DNA of 7,490 nucleotides from Candidatus Bathyarchaeota archaeon (GCA_003152955.1 PMBQ01000345.1:1-7490); one strand, 5' to 3'. Counted from the first letter of the stretch, positions 1 to 6,725 are shown. Notes: generated by a model not told the origin, from the letters alone. Numbers and translations are program-made.

Positions 1-654
1 TTTGCCTTCAACCGTGAATACAATGCAGCATTCATGGACGACCAATTCAGCTTCCTGCCCAGCGCGCTGGTGTTGAGCTGCACGGACCAATACGCGTTGA
101 ACGACGACCCACTGCAAGGCGAAAGGCACCGGGGCCAGTTCCTGATTGGAATCGATTTCGGAAAGCACACCGACCACACAGCAATAACTATCCTAGAGAA
201 GAGTGATGACAACCTCCGCCTTGTCTACCTCAAGGAACTGCCTCTGGAAACCTCCTACACCGCAGTAATAGGAAGAGTGAGGAGGTTGAACGAGGCGTAC
301 GTCTTTGCCGCGGGATGCCTCGACAAGACGGGAGTGGGTGAAGGACCCTACGAAGAGATCAAACAATTCATGCGAGAAATGGAAGGCGTCACCTTAACAG
401 CACAAATGAAAGAGGACCTCATGGGCAAACTGAAACTCGCCCTAGAAAAAGGCAAACTCACCCTCCCAAACGACACCCAACAACTCCTAATCCAAATGAC
501 GACGCAACAATGCGAACCCACAATATCCGGGAACCTGAAGTTCAGCCACCCAACCGGAACCCACGACGATCAACTATGGAGCCTCGCACTAGCGATCCAC
601 GCATCGCAACAGCAGACCCGACCGACCTTCAAACCAATCACTCGATCTTTCTAA
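1..654 (+). CDS. Terminase large subunit, C-terminal nuclease half (partial, 5' end outside window)
   Basis: This is the C-terminal part of a tailed-virus large terminase, the motor-nuclease that cuts concatemeric DNA and packages it into the procapsid. The frame is open from base 1, so the ATG at 34 is internal; 217 residues are visible. The start (REYNAAFMDD) matches the hinge before the nuclease domain. The RNase H-like nuclease shows its acidic residues: D52 and D58 in IGIDFGKHTDHTA, D108 in CLDKTGVGEG, and D189/D190 in GTHDDQLWSLALA. The ATPase half with Walker motifs would lie to the left. The coding strand becomes strikingly A/C-rich and G-poor after about 370. No portal or capsid gene follows, although portal usually comes next, so this may be the edge of a decayed provirus. 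The nuclease residues themselves look intact. Family assignment is by motif recognition. Confidence 0.85.
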   Translation, partial: FAFNREYNAAFMDDQFSFLPSALVLSCTDQYALNDDPLQGERHRGQFLIGIDFGKHTDHTAITILEKSDDNLRLVYLKELPLETSYTAVIGRVRRLNEAYVFAAGCLDKTGVGEGPYEEIKQFMREMEGVTLTAQMKEDLMGKLKLALEKGKLTLPNDTQQLLIQMTTQQCEPTISGNLKFSHPTGTHDDQLWSLALAIHASQQQTRPTFKPITRSF

Positions 655-858
655 CCTCAGCCCAAAAGAACCCGTGTCCCGCAGCATCTTCGATTCATTC
701 TCAACGAACCGATGTCCGAGTCACCCAATAAGCCGCCCTACAGAAACTGACCTTGCCCGAAGCTCAAAGGTTTGTCCGGGTGAACTCTGTTAACTTGTCG
801 GCCCATTGCTTTTACTGACCTCTCAAGCCTAAAAGAACTGGAAGGTAGCGGCTAAATT
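655..858. other. Non-coding gap after the terminase
   Basis: No convincing gene is present. A GTG-started frame at 674-793 begins SRSIFDSFSTN and would sit where a portal gene normally starts, but it ends after 39 codons. An ATG at 712 in another frame stops after 12 codons. They could be the debris of a frameshifted portal N-terminus, which cannot be shown from sequence alone. Confidence 0.4.
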
Positions 859-967
859 ATGCGGGCAGTCAAAGCAGTTCAACAGCACTACACGCCCGGA
901 CCTGAGATTCTGCGGATGCTTGACCAGCTCCGCCAGATGCTTAACTGACCGCATGCGTCTAACTTGG
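859..967 (+). pseudogene. TnpB (IS200/IS605 OrfB) N-terminal remnant, frameshifted
   Basis: An ATG at 859 opens a 29-codon frame ending at TGA 946-948. Its peptide contains YTPGPEILRMLDQLRQM, which resembles the N-terminus of archaeal TnpB-type proteins, where a YTPSPE-like motif is followed by a helix and then N-D-C-I-R. If one base is removed at the TGA, the reading continues N-D-R-M-R-L, matching the expected N-D-x-I-R pattern, so a one-base insertion is the simplest explanation. The rest of the protein (RuvC-like domain, zinc ribbon) is absent, so this is a dead fragment of an RNA-guided nuclease associated with insertion sequences. The shifted frame continues without a stop into the radical SAM gene. 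Recognition rests on a short stretch recalled from the family and needs a search to confirm. Confidence 0.6.
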
Positions 968-1005
968 CCACTTGCTGGTTGTCAAAAAAGATCGAGACGC
1001 AAGCT

Positions 1006-1014
1006 AGGAGGAGG
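1006..1014 (+). promoter_or_regulatory. Strong Shine-Dalgarno of the radical SAM gene
   Basis: AGGAGGAGG lies 7 nt before the ATG at 1022. It fixes the start there and excludes the in-frame ATG at 920, whose preceding codons derive from the TnpB remnant. Confidence 0.8.
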
Positions 1015-1021
1015 ATTCACG

Positions 1022-1921
1022 ATGGAACAATCTACACCGAAGATCACGGAGAAACATTGCAAGACGGCGCTCTCGAAGAGCGGGCTGAGTTACGACTACA
1101 CTGTGAACCCGTACACTGGCTGCCTCCACGGCTGCGTCTATTGTTATGCGAACTTCATGCGTCGCTTCTCCGGGCATTTGAAGGATCGTTGGGGTAGCTT
1201 CGTCGACGTGAAAGTGAACCTACTTGATGTGCTGGCTAAAGAACTTCCAAAAAGCCCCGGTGGCAGCGTTTGGTTGAGCAGCGTCTGCGACCCATACCAG
1301 CAAGTTGAAGCAAAATACAAGCTGACCCGAGGCGTGATTGAACTATTATCGAAATATCCCAAATTCACCATCTCGATCTTGACGAAGAACGCACTGGTCC
1401 TACGTGACGTCGACCTGCTGACGAGAATGAGGAGTAGAGTTGACGTGGGTTTCACGATAACAACGTTTAGCGATCGCGCGCAACGGATCTTCGAACCACA
1501 CGCCTCTCCGGTGAAGGATAGGATAGATGCCCTTAGACGACTCGAAGAAGCAGGGTTGAAGACGTGGGCATTCATTGCACCAATTCTCCCCGTTGTCACT
1601 GAGATTGAGCTTGAAAGCGGGCTTCGCCAACTGGCTGATGCTGGAGTGAAGAAACTAATGACGGACAGGTACAACGCACGCGGGTTGATAATCACCCAAA
1701 CGCTAGAAGCATACAGGTCTTGGGATCTCAACTGTGATGCTGAACGGATCAGACAGCTTCTCTGGAAGGAAAGCGAATACTACCGACTGCTTGACGAGAA
1801 GATATCTCGCCTTTGGAAGAAGATGGTTCCAGCCGGGAATTATGAAAGAGACTTGGATTGGTATCTCCACAAGAAGGAAGCTGCCGGTCGTCCGATTGCT
1901 TCGAACTTAGGCTCTGATTGA
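1022..1921 (+). CDS. Radical SAM protein, spore photoproduct lyase-like (SplB/COG1533) family
   Basis: A 299-aa radical SAM protein. The [4Fe-4S] cluster motif CxxxCxxC is at C34, C38 and C41 in NPYTGCLHGCVYCYA, a context typical of COG1533. Other family landmarks follow: VWLSSVCDPYQ after the first barrel strands, SILTKNALVLRDVDLL, then ITTFSD, a FEPHASPVKDRIDALRRL helix and IAPILP. The enzyme would cleave S-adenosylmethionine to a 5'-deoxyadenosyl radical; the substrate is unknown. These proteins are called spore photoproduct lyase-like by similarity only and are common in non-sporulating archaea, so thymine-dimer repair should not be assumed. An in-frame extension back to 920 exists but is TnpB debris; the ATG at 1022 has a strong Shine-Dalgarno. 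No SPASM-like cysteine-rich C-terminus is seen. It stands alone, with a tRNA-like CA repeat about 105 bp past its stop. Confidence 0.88.
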   Translation: MEQSTPKITEKHCKTALSKSGLSYDYTVNPYTGCLHGCVYCYANFMRRFSGHLKDRWGSFVDVKVNLLDVLAKELPKSPGGSVWLSSVCDPYQQVEAKYKLTRGVIELLSKYPKFTISILTKNALVLRDVDLLTRMRSRVDVGFTITTFSDRAQRIFEPHASPVKDRIDALRRLEEAGLKTWAFIAPILPVVTEIELESGLRQLADAGVKKLMTDRYNARGLIITQTLEAYRSWDLNCDAERIRQLLWKESEYYRLLDEKISRLWKKMVPAGNYERDLDWYLHKKEAAGRPIASNLGSD

Positions 1922-2025
1922 ACGATAGTCCGTAGTGAGTTGAGATGACACCCGAACTGATTGTTGATGGCATCTCCAATTTGTCTGTCGCAACGCTAGG
2001 GTATACACATAGAGTACCCGTCGAG

Positions 2026-2072
2026 TTGGCGGTTCAAATTCGTCTGCTCGCACCACCATTACCACACACACT
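2026..2072 (+). repeat. tRNA-3'-end-like CA repeat, copy A
   Basis: Order: a T-arm-like block (GGCGG, TTCAAAT loop, TCGTC; all five pairs form if two G-T pairs are allowed), then TGCTCGCACCA, spacer CCATT, and ACCACACACACT. It thus looks like a tRNA 3' end with encoded CCA plus a CA tail. No matching 5' acceptor strand (GCGAGCA) is visible upstream, so it is not an intact tRNA. A GGGTA/TACCC inverted repeat lies just before it at about 2000-2019. Confidence 0.7.
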
Positions 2073-2107
2073 GTTCGCCATCCTCCGAGAACTATTCGCC
2101 GAATCCC

Positions 2108-2114
2108 TTTATCT
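2108..2114 (+). promoter_or_regulatory. TATA-like box of the 178-aa gene
   Basis: TTTATCT is centred about 30 bp before the TTG at 2141, a spacing compatible with an archaeal promoter giving a leaderless or nearly leaderless transcript. No Shine-Dalgarno precedes 2141. Confidence 0.4.
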
Positions 2115-2140
2115 CTAACAAGTGTGAACCACAACACTCA

Positions 2141-2677
2141 TTGGAACAGCCAGTGAGTAATGATGTGGATATTCAAATGAAACAAGATACCGAGGCAGAA
2201 CTTTCGTCCATATTGCAGAAGTACGATGATGAATTGACAGCTAATGCGAGAGCGGCTGAACAGAAGAAAATAGAAGAACAAAAACTGTCTTCGGATTTGG
2301 AGAGAATTCGCGTTAAGGAAATCATACCTGCTATGGAAGAGATCGGGTTGGCCCTGAGAAAGCGTGGATATGATTTCGAGATAATTGAGAAGGCCATGTT
2401 AACAAAAGACACCATGTTTCCTAGGGCGATAATCGGAATGACAGTTTTTCCCAAAGGCTTGAAACGTGCAAATGTTGGGAAAGACCACGGGCCTCACGTT
2501 CTCGTGAGTTTTCAGCAAGATGTAGGTGAGATAGAGTTCGGTTACGAAGTTGAGCAAAAAAACAGAAGGGGACTGAAGGAATCCGGCCATTGTGGACGCT
2601 ATAAGATCGATCAAGTCACACGGGAATTAGTCGAAAAGCAAATTGTGAGCGCGTTGAAGAGAGGACTGTTTGCGTAA
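2141..2677 (+). CDS. Hypothetical protein with N-terminal coiled coil, 178 aa
   Basis: I do not recognise this protein. The first ~75 residues are charged and helical, with a likely coiled coil around residues 15-60 (QKYDDELTANARAAEQKKIE region). The rest looks like a compact alpha/beta domain: PRAIIGMTVFPKGL, then GPHVLVSFQQDVGEIEFGYEV, then GHCGRYKID and a terminal helix. There is no signal peptide, membrane segment or clear metal motif (only one Cys, in GHCGRY), so it is probably cytosolic. The start is uncertain: TTG 2141 gives the full frame, while GTG 2153 and ATG 2177 are in frame and would remove only 4 and 12 residues. A TATA-like box 30 bp before 2141 favours the upstream start. Copies of the CA repeat lie on both sides. 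Unbroken length and protein-like composition support a real gene. Confidence 0.75.
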   Translation: MEQPVSNDVDIQMKQDTEAELSSILQKYDDELTANARAAEQKKIEEQKLSSDLERIRVKEIIPAMEEIGLALRKRGYDFEIIEKAMLTKDTMFPRAIIGMTVFPKGLKRANVGKDHGPHVLVSFQQDVGEIEFGYEVEQKNRRGLKESGHCGRYKIDQVTRELVEKQIVSALKRGLFA

Positions 2678-2978
2678 AAGCGTCCTCATAAACTTCGTCG
2701 TCAGTTGTTCATTTTCATTTGGGGGGGTGCGCACCAGCTCACCCACACACACAAAACTGATGGAGCCAGCCGCCGAAGCTACCTGTTCTCATGGGGCCTG
2801 CAATTGCAATGCAGTTATCGAGCTAAGTCTACCGCATTACGTTATCCTATACGCTTGCGACATGCATGAACGGACCATGAGACGTCTACCGTGAGGGTCG
2901 AATCAGGTGTCTCGACATTCAATGAGGAAATAGGGTTAGGTCTCGCAAAAGGAGACCGTGGCACTCTACGCAGAGAAC
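2678..2978. other. Intergenic region holding repeat copy E
   Basis: Apart from the CA repeat at 2727-2756 I see no gene. A 74-codon frame at 2670-2894 runs through the repeat and has no protein-like features. A GTCGA/TCGAC inverted repeat with a 10-nt loop lies near 2896-2915, too weak to interpret. Confidence 0.5.
2727..2756 (+). repeat. CA repeat, copy E (no T-arm block)
   Basis: GTGCGCACCA, spacer GCTC, then ACCCACACACACAAAA. A run of seven G (2721-2727) precedes it instead of a T-arm-like block. It starts 50 bp after the stop of the 178-aa gene, in the same orientation. Confidence 0.7.
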
Positions 2979-3092
2979 TTACTTCTTGATCTTGACCATC
3001 TTGCGCTTAGCGTTTTCGTGTCTGAGTTTGTGCGTATTTCGATCGCGGAAGTGAATGGTTCTGTTGCATAATGGACAAGTTATTTTGGTCAT
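2979..3092 (-). CDS. C2H2-type zinc-finger microprotein, 37 aa
   Basis: A short minus-strand frame starts with ATG at 3092 and ends with TAA at 2979. Its 37-residue product carries one zinc-finger pattern: C6-x2-C9 (CPLC), eleven residues, H21-x3-H25 (HKLRH), followed by a very basic tail (NAKRKMVKIKK). Such single-finger, Lys/Arg-rich proteins in archaea are generally taken to bind nucleic acid; here DNA or RNA binding is an inference from metal motif and charge. A TATA-like TTTACATA is centred about 26 bp before the ATG, exactly as for a leaderless archaeal gene, and no good Shine-Dalgarno is present. The motif, basic tail and promoter spacing together make it unlikely to be chance. It is divergent from leuA across a 485-bp gap. 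Confidence 0.72.
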   Translation of the reverse strand: MTKITCPLCNRTIHFRDRNTHKLRHENAKRKMVKIKK

Positions 3093-3114
3093 GCCCTGTC
3101 AGAGGATGACCAAG

Positions 3115-3122
3115 TATGTAAA
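3115..3122 (-). promoter_or_regulatory. TATA-like box of the zinc-finger microprotein gene
   Basis: Read on the minus strand, TTTACATA is centred about 26 nt before the ATG at 3092. Archaeal transcription starts about 25 nt after the TATA box, so the transcript would begin at or next to the start codon. Confidence 0.5.
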
Positions 3123-3305
3123 GGAACTTGAAATGAATCCTAAGAGGTCCCGTTCATAATGCTTTAGGAGTCTTCTGATTAGGGCCAAGTCTTATTCAAT
3201 TCTTGGTAGATTCTGTTTTAGAATTGGTTCCGTCATCGCCCTGGCCGGGGCTCGGGACTTGTTAGCAATTGGTACAAAGTCAGGCTCTTTCTCAAAAGTT
3301 TTCCT

Positions 3306-3337
3306 GTGGTACTACTGGTGCGCACACACACACAAAT
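3306..3337 (-). repeat. CA repeat, copy D
   Basis: On the minus strand: TGTGTGTGTGCGCACCA, spacer GTAGT, ACCAC. It shares the exact 11-mer CCAGTAGTACC with copies C2 and F. A run of alternating TG precedes the core and the CA tail after it is short (ACCACAGG). A T-arm-like block is nearby but on the opposite strand (3351-3367), so this copy looks rearranged. Confidence 0.65.
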
Positions 3338-3463
3338 TACCACGACGATTGACGATTCAAATTAGCGATATTCCCGGATTCGGCAAATCTACACATTAAA
3401 CGTTCTAGGATAACTGCGTGATTTACAGAGTCATAGCATAATTGTAGCTTTGCGCAACTAACT

Positions 3464-3474
3464 GCATATATTCC
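3464..3474 (+). promoter_or_regulatory. Candidate TATA box for leuA
   Basis: GCATATATTCC is the most TATA-like stretch ahead of leuA; it would give a leader of roughly 80 nt. A weaker alternative (TTACTATT, about 3509-3516) would give a shorter one. No attenuator-like peptide with leucine codons was seen. Confidence 0.3.
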
Positions 3475-3577
3475 TGTTCTTCAATGGTGCGCGGCTAGAG
3501 TGATGTGCCTTACTATTGACTCCAGTTAGGGAAAGATTAGTGAACACAAACGAATCTCTATCGAGGAATGAATCAGG

Positions 3578-5134
3578 TTGACACAAAACAAGGTCATCAT
3601 ATTCGACACGACGCTGAGAGATGGTGAACAGTCGCCTGGCTTCACAATGGGCATTAGCGAGAAGCTGTTAATTGCCCAACAGCTGGAGCGACTGGGAGTA
3701 GATGTCATCGAGGCAGGATTTCCTATCTCATCGGATGGGGATTTTGAAGCAGTAAGAAAGATTGCGACAGAGATTAGGGGATGCGAGATTGCTGCACTTG
3801 CCAGAACAAAGAAAGATGACATCGAACGAGCATACGAGGCCATCAAGAATGCGGCTCGACCCAGAATACACACCTTCGTCTCCACATCTGACATTCACCT
3901 AGTTCACCAACTGAACAAAACAAAGGAAGAGGTTCTACAGATGGCGATCGATGCAGTAAAACTCGCTAAATCATTCATCGAGAATGTTGAATTCTCGCCA
4001 ATGGACGCGACACGATCCGATAAGAACTATCTCTGCAAAGTCGTGGAATCCGTCATAAAGGCGGGCGCAACTACGGTGAATATAACTGATACCGTCGGAT
4101 ATTCCATGCCCTGGGAGTTCGGATCGCTAATCAAGTACCTACAGGACAACATCCAAGGAATCGAGAACGTAGTCATCAGTGTTCACTGTCACAACGACCT
4201 CGGCCTTGCTACCGCCAATTCCATGGCAGCAGTTCTCAATGGAGCAAGACAAATCGAATGCACAATCAATGGAATAGGTGAACGTGCAGGCAACGCATCT
4301 CTTGAAGAAGTCGCCATGGGCATCAAGGCTAGACAAGATCTTCTTCAACTTGAGACATCGATTCACAGCGAACAAATATATCCCACTAGTAGGCTCCTGA
4401 CGAAAATCACTGGCATCAACGTTCAACCGAACAAAGCAATCGTCGGGCGCAACGCGTTCTCACATGAATCCGGCATTCATCAAGATGGTGTTCTCAAACA
4501 CCGAATGACTTACGAGATACTCACACCGGAATCCGTTGGCATCACGAAATCTACATTGGTTCTAGGAAAACATTCTGGCCGACACGCGTTCAGACAACGC
4601 CTCAAAGACCTAGGCTACACTCTAACTGACGAGGATGGAGAGAAAGCATTCGAGAGATTCAAGACCCTGTCAGACAAGAAGAGCGAGATCTTCGATGAAG
4701 ACATCGAGGCAATAGTCACCGAGACAATAATCCGCGCCGCTGACAAGTACAAGCTAACTGGCCTCACAGTAGTCTCTGGCACAGTGGCCATACCCACTGC
4801 AACAATGTCCCTTGAAATAAATGGAGCATCAGCGAAAGGCAGCGAATTTGGAGATGGACCTGTGGACGCCATTTTCAATACTGTGAAGTATCTTACCGGG
4901 TCCAAGAGCAAATTTCTCAGCTATTCCGTGAACTCAATCACAGGCGGAACAGACGCACAAGGCGAGGTAACCGTGCAACTACAAGAAAATGGTAGTATCG
5001 TGGTCGGTCAAGGAGCTCACGAGGACATACTAATGGCAAGCGCTGTGGCTTACCTGAACGCTCTTAACAAACTAGCATATCTAGAACAGAACCCAGTTAA
5101 TAGAAGCACAAAGAGACAAGCGTCATGGGAATGA
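3578..5134 (+). CDS. leuA: 2-isopropylmalate synthase
   Basis: LeuA condenses acetyl-CoA with 2-oxoisovalerate to 2-isopropylmalate, the first committed step of leucine synthesis, in the cytosol. The 518-aa length equals that of full-size bacterial-type LeuA. The HMGL-like TIM barrel opens with IFDTTLRDGEQSPG (R14, D15); metal ligands H203 and H205 are in VHCHNDLG and N239 in GIGERAGNASLEE. GRNAFSHESGIHQDGVLK (about 289-306) belongs to the linker subdomain. The C-terminal LeuA dimer/allosteric domain is complete and has the GDGPVDA motif at 425-431, so leucine feedback is expected. The close similarity to E. coli LeuA across the barrel argues against homocitrate synthase; citramalate synthase is a less likely alternative. 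The TTG at 3578 is the only fitting start, with GAGG 11 nt before it; the ATG at 3568 is out of frame. No leuB, leuC, leuD or ilv gene is adjacent. Confidence 0.95.
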   Translation: MTQNKVIIFDTTLRDGEQSPGFTMGISEKLLIAQQLERLGVDVIEAGFPISSDGDFEAVRKIATEIRGCEIAALARTKKDDIERAYEAIKNAARPRIHTFVSTSDIHLVHQLNKTKEEVLQMAIDAVKLAKSFIENVEFSPMDATRSDKNYLCKVVESVIKAGATTVNITDTVGYSMPWEFGSLIKYLQDNIQGIENVVISVHCHNDLGLATANSMAAVLNGARQIECTINGIGERAGNASLEEVAMGIKARQDLLQLETSIHSEQIYPTSRLLTKITGINVQPNKAIVGRNAFSHESGIHQDGVLKHRMTYEILTPESVGITKSTLVLGKHSGRHAFRQRLKDLGYTLTDEDGEKAFERFKTLSDKKSEIFDEDIEAIVTETIIRAADKYKLTGLTVVSGTVAIPTATMSLEINGASAKGSEFGDGPVDAIFNTVKYLTGSKSKFLSYSVNSITGGTDAQGEVTVQLQENGSIVVGQGAHEDILMASAVAYLNALNKLAYLEQNPVNRSTKRQASWE

Positions 5135-5173
5135 CCATAACTGAAAGATTATAGCGGAAACTGCCTTTAGAGA

Positions 5174-5178
5174 TTTTT
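5174..5178 (+). terminator. Possible T-tract terminator after leuA
   Basis: A run of five T occurs 40 bp past the leuA stop. Archaeal termination commonly uses T-rich tracts without a hairpin, so it is plausible but weak. Confidence 0.25.
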
Positions 5179-5221
5179 CCGGCAATTACACAAAAGGGAA
5201 TTACTCTCGCGCTTCTCTGTG

Positions 5222-5262
5222 GATTCAGGTATTCCCTGTTTCAGCAACGAGCTTCCTGAATC
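5222..5262. other. Inverted repeat downstream of leuA
   Basis: GATTCAGG (5222-5229) and CCTGAATC (5255-5262) are perfect complements around a 25-nt loop that can form a smaller CTG/CAG hairpin. It may be a terminator or a transcript-stabilising hairpin; no function is shown. Confidence 0.4.
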
Positions 5263-5288
5263 TGATCTTAGCTGTCTTCCGTCGTTAG

Positions 5289-5340
5289 TAAAAGTGTGTG
5301 TGGGTATAGCTGGTGCGAGCAACGGAATTTGAACCGTCTT
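5289..5340 (-). repeat. tRNA-3'-end-like CA repeat, copy B
   Basis: Minus strand: GACGGTTCAAATTCCGTTG, CTCGCACCA, spacer GCTAT, ACCCACACACACTTTTA. ACGG/CCGT form a perfect stem around an 8-nt loop, one nucleotide longer than a normal T loop. It shares a 16-bp identical end (TAAAAGTGTGTGTGGG, plus strand) and the block AATTTGAACCGTC with copy C2. It lies just past the stop of the 434-aa minus-strand gene, in the same orientation, and ends in TTTTA. Confidence 0.75.
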
Positions 5341-5406
5341 TCGTCGCTGATTTGCATGTTCATACCATTGCGGGTGCACTAATCTAGGGCGGAGTGGTTG
5401 AACTTC

Positions 5407-6711
5407 TTATTCCACAGTAGACTCATCTGCCTGAATTTGTCTATCCTTGGCAATTTGGACATCGTACGCGTGCAAGTATCCGTACTGATCACGTACAGTT
5501 CCTGAGACTCGGTCGCCTGTAGTTCCCTCATCAAGTTTGTGCGACCAGTTCGACAGGGTTAGCTTCAAACCAAATCTGCTTGTCTTATTGGTCAACGTTT
5601 GTTGCACCCATTCTTGAGCTAGCACAATGCGTTCATTAGGTTCAGGATTTGGAGGGGTTATTGTTCCAGTTACTGTTGGAAGCGGTAGACCGTATGCCGG
5701 GCGATTGGGGTTGAAGTGCTGGCCCGTTTTTGGTACTGTAATGTTCTTGGGGGTAGTCGACCAAGAGTCCATGTAGGACACATCCCAAAAGGGCCATAGG
5801 GTTGCGAAGGAAATACCAGCAACCCCTGACAGAATGGGTTTTTTGGCATTCAGCTCCAGCTCATAAATCGCAAATTCTGAAGCGAAGTAGAGAACTTCTC
5901 GTCCCTGAGCATCCTTGACAAATTGCAAACCGTCGACCGAGGATGGATATCCCTGATCGGGTAGGGCGATTGCGTCGTTGGGGTAGAGGCGAACAGGTTC
6001 GCTAGAACTAGGGATTGAATTCAATCCGGCCTCTGCGACCCCATAAATACAAGCCCCAGTATAATTTCCATTGCTAAGATAGAGGGTACCGGTTGAAGTT
6101 TCGGAGACCGGCCCCGAATCATTGAAGGCAAAGTCGCCACCCCAATAATGGAATCCATAACCTTCTCCCCCACAAGTTCTGGCTGGAATCTGATTGAGCT
6201 TAACCGTATAGTAAAGAACAGGATTGTTTGAGTCATCGAGATAGTAGATGTGCCAATTACCACTAGCGCCACTGCTCCTGCTGAAATATACTCGATATGG
6301 GTTACCGGATGTGCTCGATAACTGTCGGACCCGAACTGCAGAGATATCGAAGATGTCAGAGTCGCCTTTGTAAATGGGCGTGGAATTCAAGCTCTGAAAG
6401 CCTATCGGATAAGAGTTGCCGGAGACCTTGAAGATGGCTTGAACTGGAAAACTCTCGCCTGTTGGATAGAATAATCCAATGAAGTAAAGATCTCCGTTTG
6501 AATCAAACGTGAAGTTTTGAACGTACTCGCTAAACCACACTGTCTGGCCAGTCGTACCATCTATAGCGGAAGGGAAATATGGATACACTTCGGGGCCTAT
6601 CAATTTGCTTTTTTGTAAATCAAATGCATATAAAGTCGGTCCAATGCCAGGGGTTGGGACGCCATTTACAATCTGCGGTGACGCCCCGTTAGTAAATAGT
6701 AAGACTCCCAA
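5407..6711 (-). CDS. Beta-propeller-like hypothetical protein, probably N-terminally truncated, 434 aa
   Basis: Not recognised by name. The sequence is rich in Gly, Ser, Tyr, Trp and Asn and has recurring strand-turn patterns such as FTFDSNGDLYFIGLF, PYRVYFSRSSGASGNWHIYYL, SSTGTLYLSNG-like segments and REVLYFASEFAIYELEL, as in exported beta-propeller proteins. A proline-rich linker (about residues 343-356, TVTGTITPPNPEPNE) leads to a small C-terminal domain. An exported protein should have a signal peptide, but it begins directly with GVLLFTNGASPQ, which resembles an internal blade. The only start is a TTG one codon after an in-frame TGA. A good Shine-Dalgarno (AGGGGAG, 7 nt upstream) could support that start, yet no leader peptide is found in any frame upstream. 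It may be a 5'-truncated pseudogene or an intracellular protein. It converges with leuA. Confidence 0.65.
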   Translation of the reverse strand: MGVLLFTNGASPQIVNGVPTPGIGPTLYAFDLQKSKLIGPEVYPYFPSAIDGTTGQTVWFSEYVQNFTFDSNGDLYFIGLFYPTGESFPVQAIFKVSGNSYPIGFQSLNSTPIYKGDSDIFDISAVRVRQLSSTSGNPYRVYFSRSSGASGNWHIYYLDDSNNPVLYYTVKLNQIPARTCGGEGYGFHYWGGDFAFNDSGPVSETSTGTLYLSNGNYTGACIYGVAEAGLNSIPSSSEPVRLYPNDAIALPDQGYPSSVDGLQFVKDAQGREVLYFASEFAIYELELNAKKPILSGVAGISFATLWPFWDVSYMDSWSTTPKNITVPKTGQHFNPNRPAYGLPLPTVTGTITPPNPEPNERIVLAQEWVQQTLTNKTSRFGLKLTLSNWSHKLDEGTTGDRVSGTVRDQYGYLHAYDVQIAKDRQIQADESTVE

Positions 6712-6718
6712 AGTTCAA

Positions 6719-6725
6719 CTCCCCT
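6719..6725 (-). promoter_or_regulatory. Shine-Dalgarno before TTG 6711
   Basis: AGGGGAG on the minus strand, 7 nt before the TTG at 6711. It is the main argument that this start could be used despite the apparently missing N-terminus. Confidence 0.4.

Larger units (their letters stand above)
3093..3577. other. Divergent intergenic region between the zinc-finger gene and leuA
   Basis: This 485-bp gap holds the promoter of the zinc-finger gene at its left, a GC-rich self-complementary patch near 3238-3252 (GCCCTGGCCGGGGC), repeat copy D (3306-3337), a separate plus-strand T-arm-like block (GACGATTCAAATTAGCG, 3351-3367), and candidate promoter elements of leuA. I find no convincing gene. Confidence 0.5.

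Noticed and set aside
510..731. 73-codon frame overlapping the terminase end
   Set aside because: It is a shadow of the terminase frame with no protein-like composition or start signal.
674..793. Start of a viral portal gene (GTG 674)
   Set aside because: The first residues look plausible and the position fits, but the frame ends after 39 codons and no continuation is convincing in other frames.
1144..1731. 195-codon minus-strand frame
   Set aside because: It lies antisense inside the radical SAM gene, whose motifs are clear on the plus strand; a shadow frame.
2000..2054. Complete tRNA gene ending in copy A
   Set aside because: The T arm and CCA fit, but no 5' acceptor strand complementary to TGCTCGC and no D arm are present upstream.
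2670..2894. 74-codon frame after the 178-aa gene
   Set aside because: It overlaps the previous stop, runs through repeat copy E and has no recognisable protein features.
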